Shown piece after piece: positions 59,132 to 64,000 of a DNA stretch of 64,000 bases (positions within the stretch are counted from its first letter, which is position 1; each line of letters starts with the position of its first letter). The stretch comes from Bacteroidia bacterium (GTDB lineage: Bacteria > Bacteroidota > Bacteroidia > CAIKAF01), in NCBI GenBank assembly GCA_030427255.1, contig JAUHWY010000003.1:1-64000 (forward strand). The letters run 5' to 3'. The notes under the pieces are model-generated. The model saw nothing but the letters and a program-made list of their open reading frames with translations. It had not been told where the DNA came from and ran no database searches. A program made the position numbers and the translations under genes.

Positions 59132-59155
59132 AATCCGAATACCACCCGTATAGGC

Positions 59156-59917
59156 ATGGATATGGAAATTAAAAAAGAGGGAAAATTTGAGTTTGTAGAA
59201 GTTGGTCAAGGCCCCGTCATGATTATCCTTCACGGCCTTTTTGGTGCACTCAGCAATTTCCGTGAAGTCGTCGGCCATTTTAGCCAAAACTACACCACCG
59301 TAATTCCCCTAATGCCCATCTACCAGCTCCCGTTGCTGGACACCAACGTTAAACGCCTCACGCGTCATATCGAAGATTTTATCAAGCACAAGGGCTACGA
59401 AAAAGTTACTTTGCTTGGCAACAGCCTCGGTGGACATGTAGGCCTCATTTACACGGCCCAGCAGCCTGAAATGGTGGAACACCTTATCCTCACCGGTTCC
59501 TCCGGGCTTTACGAAAACGCTTTTGGCGGCTCCTATCCCCGAAAATCCGACTACGATTTCATCAAAAGCAGGGTAGAATACACCTTTTACGATCCCAATA
59601 CGGCCACCAAGGCTTTGGTCGACGAAGTGTTTGAGATTGTGAACAATAAGGCCAAAGCCATTCGCATCATTTCCTTGGCCAAGAGCGCCATTCGCCACAA
59701 TATGGCTTCGGAATTGCCCAACATGAACGTGCCGGTGTGCCTCATTTGGGGGAAAAACGACACCATTACTCCGCCCGAAGTGGCCGAAGAATTTCATAAA
59801 CTTTTGCCGGACAGCAACCTGTTTTGGATTGACCAATGCGGCCATGCCCCTATGATGGAGCGCCCGCACGATTTCAACAACACCCTTCAATCTTGGCTTG
59901 AAAGCCGAAAAGGCTAA
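59156..59917 (+). CDS. Alpha/beta hydrolase
   Basis: MDMEIKKEGKFEFVEVGQGPVMIILHGLFGALSNF; LLGNSLGGHVGLIYT; CGHAPMMERP; ORF-track N-terminus (repeat-derived) rejected. Confidence 0.92.
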   Translation: MDMEIKKEGKFEFVEVGQGPVMIILHGLFGALSNFREVVGHFSQNYTTVIPLMPIYQLPLLDTNVKRLTRHIEDFIKHKGYEKVTLLGNSLGGHVGLIYTAQQPEMVEHLILTGSSGLYENAFGGSYPRKSDYDFIKSRVEYTFYDPNTATKALVDEVFEIVNNKAKAIRIISLAKSAIRHNMASELPNMNVPVCLIWGKNDTITPPEVAEEFHKLLPDSNLFWIDQCGHAPMMERPHDFNNTLQSWLESRKG

Positions 59918-59920
59918 ATC

Positions 59921-60514
59921 ATGCCCACTATGGAATTTATATGCAGCTCGGCGAAGCCAAGCCAATGCCCCGAAACGCAGGACCCCGAATTTGCCTTCCT
60001 TGGGCGGTCCAACGTAGGCAAAAGCAGCCTGCTCAACCTATTGGCCGGAAATAAAAAACTGGCCAAAACCTCCGGAACTCCCGGCAAGACCCAACTAATC
60101 AATCACTTTAAATCAAGCGAAGGCTTCTACATAGCCGATTTACCCGGCTATGGCTACGCCAAAGTGAGCAAAGTGCAGCGCGCCGACTTCAAAAAATTGA
60201 TTTACGGATATTTGGAGCAGCGCAGCAACCTCAGCTGCGCTATGGTACTCATTGACAGCCGCTTGCCTTTGCAAAACGCCGACCGCGACATGCTGGCCTG
60301 GCTGGGCGAGCGCGGCATCCCCTGCGCCATCGTTTACACCAAAGCCGACAAAAGCCCCAAAGGCGCCCTGGACAAGCAATTGGCTCAAATCCGCAAATCC
60401 CTATTGCAAGACTGGACCCAACTTCCCCCTGAATTCATTAGCTCGAGCGTAGACCGGCGCGGCGGCGAAGAGCTTTGGGCTTGGATGCGGGAAATCAGCC
60501 AATCGCTAGATTAA
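59921..60514 (+). CDS. engB: Ribosome biogenesis GTP-binding protein YihA/EngB
   Basis: AFLGRSNVGKSSLLNLLAG; TPGKTQLINHF; DLPGYGYAKVSK; YTKADKSPKG. Confidence 0.96.
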   Translation: MPTMEFICSSAKPSQCPETQDPEFAFLGRSNVGKSSLLNLLAGNKKLAKTSGTPGKTQLINHFKSSEGFYIADLPGYGYAKVSKVQRADFKKLIYGYLEQRSNLSCAMVLIDSRLPLQNADRDMLAWLGERGIPCAIVYTKADKSPKGALDKQLAQIRKSLLQDWTQLPPEFISSSVDRRGGEELWAWMREISQSLD

Positions 60515-60519
60515 TTTTT

Positions 60520-60678
60520 GCCGCCTGCCGGGCCTTCGGCTTTACTCCACGGTCTTGGGAGCTAGGTCTCCTGCCCTTCGCCGGGGCTTGCTGCGCTCCG
60601 CCGCGGCTCAGGGCGGCGGCCTAAGCTCCCAAGCCCGCGGCGGTACCGCCTCAGTCCCTGGCGGAGTGCATCGCCCAA
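60520..60678 (+). repeat. GC-rich long-palindromic intergenic element, copy 10 (~159 bp)
   Basis: GCCGCCTGCCGGGCCTTCGGCTTTACTCCACGGTCTTGGGAGC...GCTCCCAAGCCCGCGGCGGTACCGCCTCAGTCCCTGGCGGAGTGCATCGCCCAA; directly after engB stop. Confidence 0.95.
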
Positions 60679-60941
60679 ATTAAAGTTACCCCCTCGGAAA
60701 AAAGCTCTCCTAGGGCTCTAGGGCAAGATTGCCCAAGAAAAGATGGCGTCAAGAGGCTAAATAGGAAAGCGTCAAAAAACTCCACAATGGCTTGGGAAAA
60801 CAACAAAGGGCTTGAAAAGGACCTGAGCAAAAAAACTAGCTCCATTGCTTATGATGTGAAAGCCCCTGAAAAAATTTTGGGACAAGCTTCCTTAAATTCT
60901 CTTTTTTGTTAATTTTGGGATAAACGCACCAAAACTCGAAA

Positions 60942-62345
60942 ATGGTTTTCAGCAAAGAAATTCTTAGGCGTAGAATAAGGAGCGATAACCCTTGGTGGTC
61001 CAGTGCTAAAATTCCCTTTTACAGGGAATACCGGAAAAGAAAATATTACCCCGGCTTTTTTGATTTAGTCTCTCAAGCCTTTCCTCACCGAGCCGTGGTA
61101 TTGATGGGGCCTAGGCGCGTCGGCAAGACGGTGCTCATGTTCCAAGCCATTCAGGATTTAATGGATTCGGGAATAGACCCGCAACGCATCTTTTTCTTCA
61201 GTTTGGATGCCCCCATCTACACCAACCTCCCATTGGATCAATTAATCGAAGAAGGCCTCAACATTCATAATCTGGAAGTAGAGCATTGCTTCTTCTTTTT
61301 TGATGAAATACAATACCTTAAAGATTGGGAAATCCATTTAAAAGTTTTAGTTGACAGAAACCGCAACAGCAAATTCATTGCTAGCGGCAGTGCTGCTGCG
61401 GCTTTAAGAATGAAAAGCATAGAAAGTGGTGCCGGCAGGTTTACCGATTATTTTCTACCTCCACTTACCTTCTCTGAATTCATCGATTTAAATGGCTACA
61501 ACAGCCTACTCACCGAAACGGTGATTGATTACAAGGGACCACAAAAATTTTACACCTGCAACAACATTGAATTATTCAATAAACACTTTATAAATTACAT
61601 AAATTTTGGCGGATTCCCTGAAATCGCATTGAACTCCGAATTAGTCCGGAACCCCGAACAAGTCATTCAAAAAGACATTACCGATAAGGTAATTATGAAA
61701 GACTTACCCGGACTCTTTGGAATAGAAAACACGCTGGAACTTCAGCAATTTTTCAATGTCTTGGCCTACCGGACCGGTGAAATCCTTGACTACCAAAAAG
61801 TTTCTAAAGAAACCAAAACCGACAACAAAACCATAAAAAAGTACATTACCTACCTCGAAGCTGCATTTTTAATTAAGGTTTTACACCGTGTAGACATAAC
61901 GGCAAAGCGCTTTAAAAATATTACTCAATTTAAAGTGTACCTAACCAACCCCAGTTTGTATACCGGATTGTTTGGACGAGTAGAACAGGAGGATGAGCGA
62001 TTCCCCCACTTGGTAGAAACCTCGGTATATGCACAATACCTGCACCGAGGACATGAATTTTTGAGATATGCACAATGGAAACAGGGAAAGGAAGAAGGCG
62101 AAGTGGATATTATCCAATTAAGTAAACACTTTCAGAAAGTACATTGGGCCCTGGAAGTGAAATGGTCCGATAAGCCCAAGGCAAACAAGCTCAAACAGTT
62201 CATGCATAAAAACAAACTAAGCAAAGGAGTGATTACCAGCAAAACCTTATTCCAAAACCATGAGGACCTGCTCATAGTCCCTACAAGTATTTATGCTTAT
62301 GTGTTGGGAAAAAACGCCCTTTCCACTGTTCATGAACAGGGCTAA
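60942..62345 (+). CDS. AAA+ ATPase with DUF4143-type C-terminus
   Basis: AVVLMGPRRVGKTVLMFQAI; CFFFFDEIQYLKDWEIHLKVLVDRN; FIASGSAAAALR; EGEVDIIQL..HWALEVKWSDKP. Confidence 0.93.
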   Translation: MVFSKEILRRRIRSDNPWWSSAKIPFYREYRKRKYYPGFFDLVSQAFPHRAVVLMGPRRVGKTVLMFQAIQDLMDSGIDPQRIFFFSLDAPIYTNLPLDQLIEEGLNIHNLEVEHCFFFFDEIQYLKDWEIHLKVLVDRNRNSKFIASGSAAAALRMKSIESGAGRFTDYFLPPLTFSEFIDLNGYNSLLTETVIDYKGPQKFYTCNNIELFNKHFINYINFGGFPEIALNSELVRNPEQVIQKDITDKVIMKDLPGLFGIENTLELQQFFNVLAYRTGEILDYQKVSKETKTDNKTIKKYITYLEAAFLIKVLHRVDITAKRFKNITQFKVYLTNPSLYTGLFGRVEQEDERFPHLVETSVYAQYLHRGHEFLRYAQWKQGKEEGEVDIIQLSKHFQKVHWALEVKWSDKPKANKLKQFMHKNKLSKGVITSKTLFQNHEDLLIVPTSIYAYVLGKNALSTVHEQG

Positions 62346-62393
62346 AGGCTCAGCCATTACTTAGGAAAAAAATCAAAGGGGCCTGCAGTTTTG

Positions 62394-62552
62394 GCCGCCT
62401 GCCGGGCCTTCGGCTTTACTCCACGGGCTTGGGAGCCAGGCCGCCTACCCTTCGCCGGGGCTTGCTGCGCGCCGCCGCGGCTCAGGGCGGCGGCCTAAGC
62501 TCCCAAGCCCGCGGCGGTACCGCCTCAGTCCCTGGCGGAGTGCATCGCCCAA
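62394..62552 (+). repeat. GC-rich long-palindromic intergenic element, copy 11, direct repeat of copy 10
   Basis: Same 159-bp length and about six differences from 60520-60678 by eye. Confidence 0.95.
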
Positions 62553-62688
62553 CCTAAGGACCTTCAAAACAAAAGAGCAAAATAGTAAATCAAAATATTG
62601 CGCCCCAATTCCAAAAATAGTAAATAGCCAGAGCGTCATTCCCATATTTTTCTTATGTTTAATAGCATCAAATGATAGTATCAAATAA

Positions 62689-63657
62689 GTGAACCCTCCG
62701 TATCAAATCACCCCGGAAATACTAAAACGGATTACTTCTATTTCAGAAAAAATAGGGCAGATTCATGCAAATCTTCTGGATAAACCATCACCAAAGCTGC
62801 GCAAGGAAAACAAAATCAAAACCATTCATGCTTCCCTAGGCATAGAGGGCAATACGCTCACTGAGGAGCAAATCACAGCATTAATCGAAAACAAGCGAAT
62901 AATTGGGCCGAAAAAAGACGTGAATGAGGTCTTGAACGCCATTCAAGTGTATAACCAATTGGCTTTATTCAATCCCAACTCGGTCAAGTCCTTTCTAAGT
63001 GCGCACAAGATGCTTATGAATGGTCTCATTCCTGACCCCGGGAAATTTCGAAATAAAGGGGTTGGCATTATGGCAGGAAATAAATTGGCGCATATGGCCC
63101 CACCAGCCGAAAATGTACCCTACTTAATGAACGATTTGTTTGCTTATGTAAAATCATCCAAGGAGATTCCGCTAATTAAGAGTTGTGTGTTTCATTACGA
63201 AATGGAGTTTATTCACCCATTCACCGATGGGAACGGCAGAATGGGCCGTTTATGGCAAACGCGCATTTTAATGCATGAATACCCTGTGTTTGAGTTCATC
63301 CCATTTGAAAACATAATCCAAAAAACACAAACGCTCTATTATCAGGCACTCTCAAAAAGCGACAAGGCCGGAAACTCAAGCCCTTTTATTGAATACATGC
63401 TTGGGGTTATCGATGAGGCACTCAACGAAATCCTTGATTTTAAACATAGGACAATGAGCGCTAAGGATCGTTTGGCCTACTTTTTCGAAATAGCCGAAGT
63501 CGAATTCAGCCGGAAAGCGTATATGAACGTATTTAAAAATATTTCTTCGGCAACCGCCAGTCGTGACTTAAAACAAGGCCTTGAGCTCGGCTTGTTTGAA
63601 AAGCAGGGCGACAAAACCAAAACCATTTACAGAAAAAAAGCCCACCACAGCCAATAA
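62689..63657 (+). CDS. Fic family protein (GTG start)
   Basis: HPFTDGNGRMGR Fic motif; N-terminal SLGIEGNTLTEEQ inhibitory-helix-like motif. Confidence 0.94.
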   Translation: MNPPYQITPEILKRITSISEKIGQIHANLLDKPSPKLRKENKIKTIHASLGIEGNTLTEEQITALIENKRIIGPKKDVNEVLNAIQVYNQLALFNPNSVKSFLSAHKMLMNGLIPDPGKFRNKGVGIMAGNKLAHMAPPAENVPYLMNDLFAYVKSSKEIPLIKSCVFHYEMEFIHPFTDGNGRMGRLWQTRILMHEYPVFEFIPFENIIQKTQTLYYQALSKSDKAGNSSPFIEYMLGVIDEALNEILDFKHRTMSAKDRLAYFFEIAEVEFSRKAYMNVFKNISSATASRDLKQGLELGLFEKQGDKTKTIYRKKAHHSQ

Positions 63658-63855
63658 ACATCAAAGGTTGGAACCAATAATACCAATGATACTGCGTTAT
63701 CTATTGGTTTGGACATGGTTGGTGAATATGAAATTTCCTCAACAGAATTTTCCTTGGAACAATCCCTCATCAACCCTTTCTTTCTACCCTAAGAGATTTG
63801 CCCATTTCATTCAAGTCCTTTAAAAACGGCCAATTTGTTGAATATAAAGCTGCAT

Positions 63856-64000
63856 ATGCCCATAAAAAACCTTTCCACCTCCCGAACCTTAAGCTCCAAT
63901 TGGAATATTATTGGATGGCTTGGCTTGGCATTAATAAGTTGCTTCGGGGAAGAAGACCCTGTTAAATCCGGACAAATCAAGAAGCCCAAGAAACCAAAAC
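63856..64000 (+). CDS. Lipoprotein N-terminus (partial, runs off window)
   Basis: MPIKNLSTSRTLSSNWNIIGWLGLALISCFGEEDPVKSGQIKKPKKPK; lipobox LISC. Confidence 0.55.
   Translation, partial: MPIKNLSTSRTLSSNWNIIGWLGLALISCFGEEDPVKSGQIKKPKKPK

Noticed and set aside
58844-59155. N-terminal extension of the alpha/beta hydrolase ORF (IERREISRLYIILERREASRLY...)
   Set aside because: It is translation of the palindromic repeats; a promoter-like TACATTTG and an ATG at 59156 give a normal hydrolase start.
62445-62684. 79-aa minus ORF over element copy 11
   Set aside because: Arg/Gly-rich translation of the palindromic repeat; no supporting features.
1-64000. tRNA/rRNA genes
   Set aside because: No cloverleaf with a TTCGANNC T-loop or rRNA-like conserved segments recognised by eye; a tRNAscan-SE/Infernal run would be decisive.

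Overview
Chromosomal window from a Bacteroidota (flavobacterial/cryomorph-like) genome, judged from TAnnTTTG-type promoters, T9SS C-terminal domains, CusA-TolC fusion and gene content. Most of it is GC-moderate housekeeping DNA: rplM-rpsI-rpsB-tsf-pyrH, mfd, prs, fbp, lysC, truB, queA, hppA, ftsX-DUF3098-uppP, mscL, tilS, pabB, engB and others. The left ~6.6 kb is a visibly AT-rich accessory island. It holds (i) the start of an IS3-family element inserted into a second ATPase gene, (ii) a 1307-aa multidomain NTPase, (iii) a DUF262/DUF1524 (GmrSD-like) gene with nested inverted repeats at its 3' end, and (iv) a decayed tyrosine-integrase C-terminus. The right end (60.5-64 kb) has an AAA/DUF4143 ATPase flanked by ~159-bp near-identical direct repeats, then a Fic gene. 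The most interesting unexplained signal is a family of about 10-11 GC-rich, long-palindromic intergenic elements (~150-180 bp). They have similar termini (TTTTGGGCGCC ... GGGCTTTCC..CGGTC.GGGGCGC) but divergent central stems that still pair. Most sit directly after a stop codon, in the sense orientation. Two pairs of near-identical copies bracket small gene modules (Crp-YCII and the DUF4143 ATPase). A second, unrelated palindromic repeat cluster (GAGACGGGA..TCCCGTCTTTAC, 9 copies) lies at 58.5-59.1 kb. No tRNA, rRNA or CRISPR array was recognised. All calls were made by eye from the sequence and the supplied ORF track; no searches were run.
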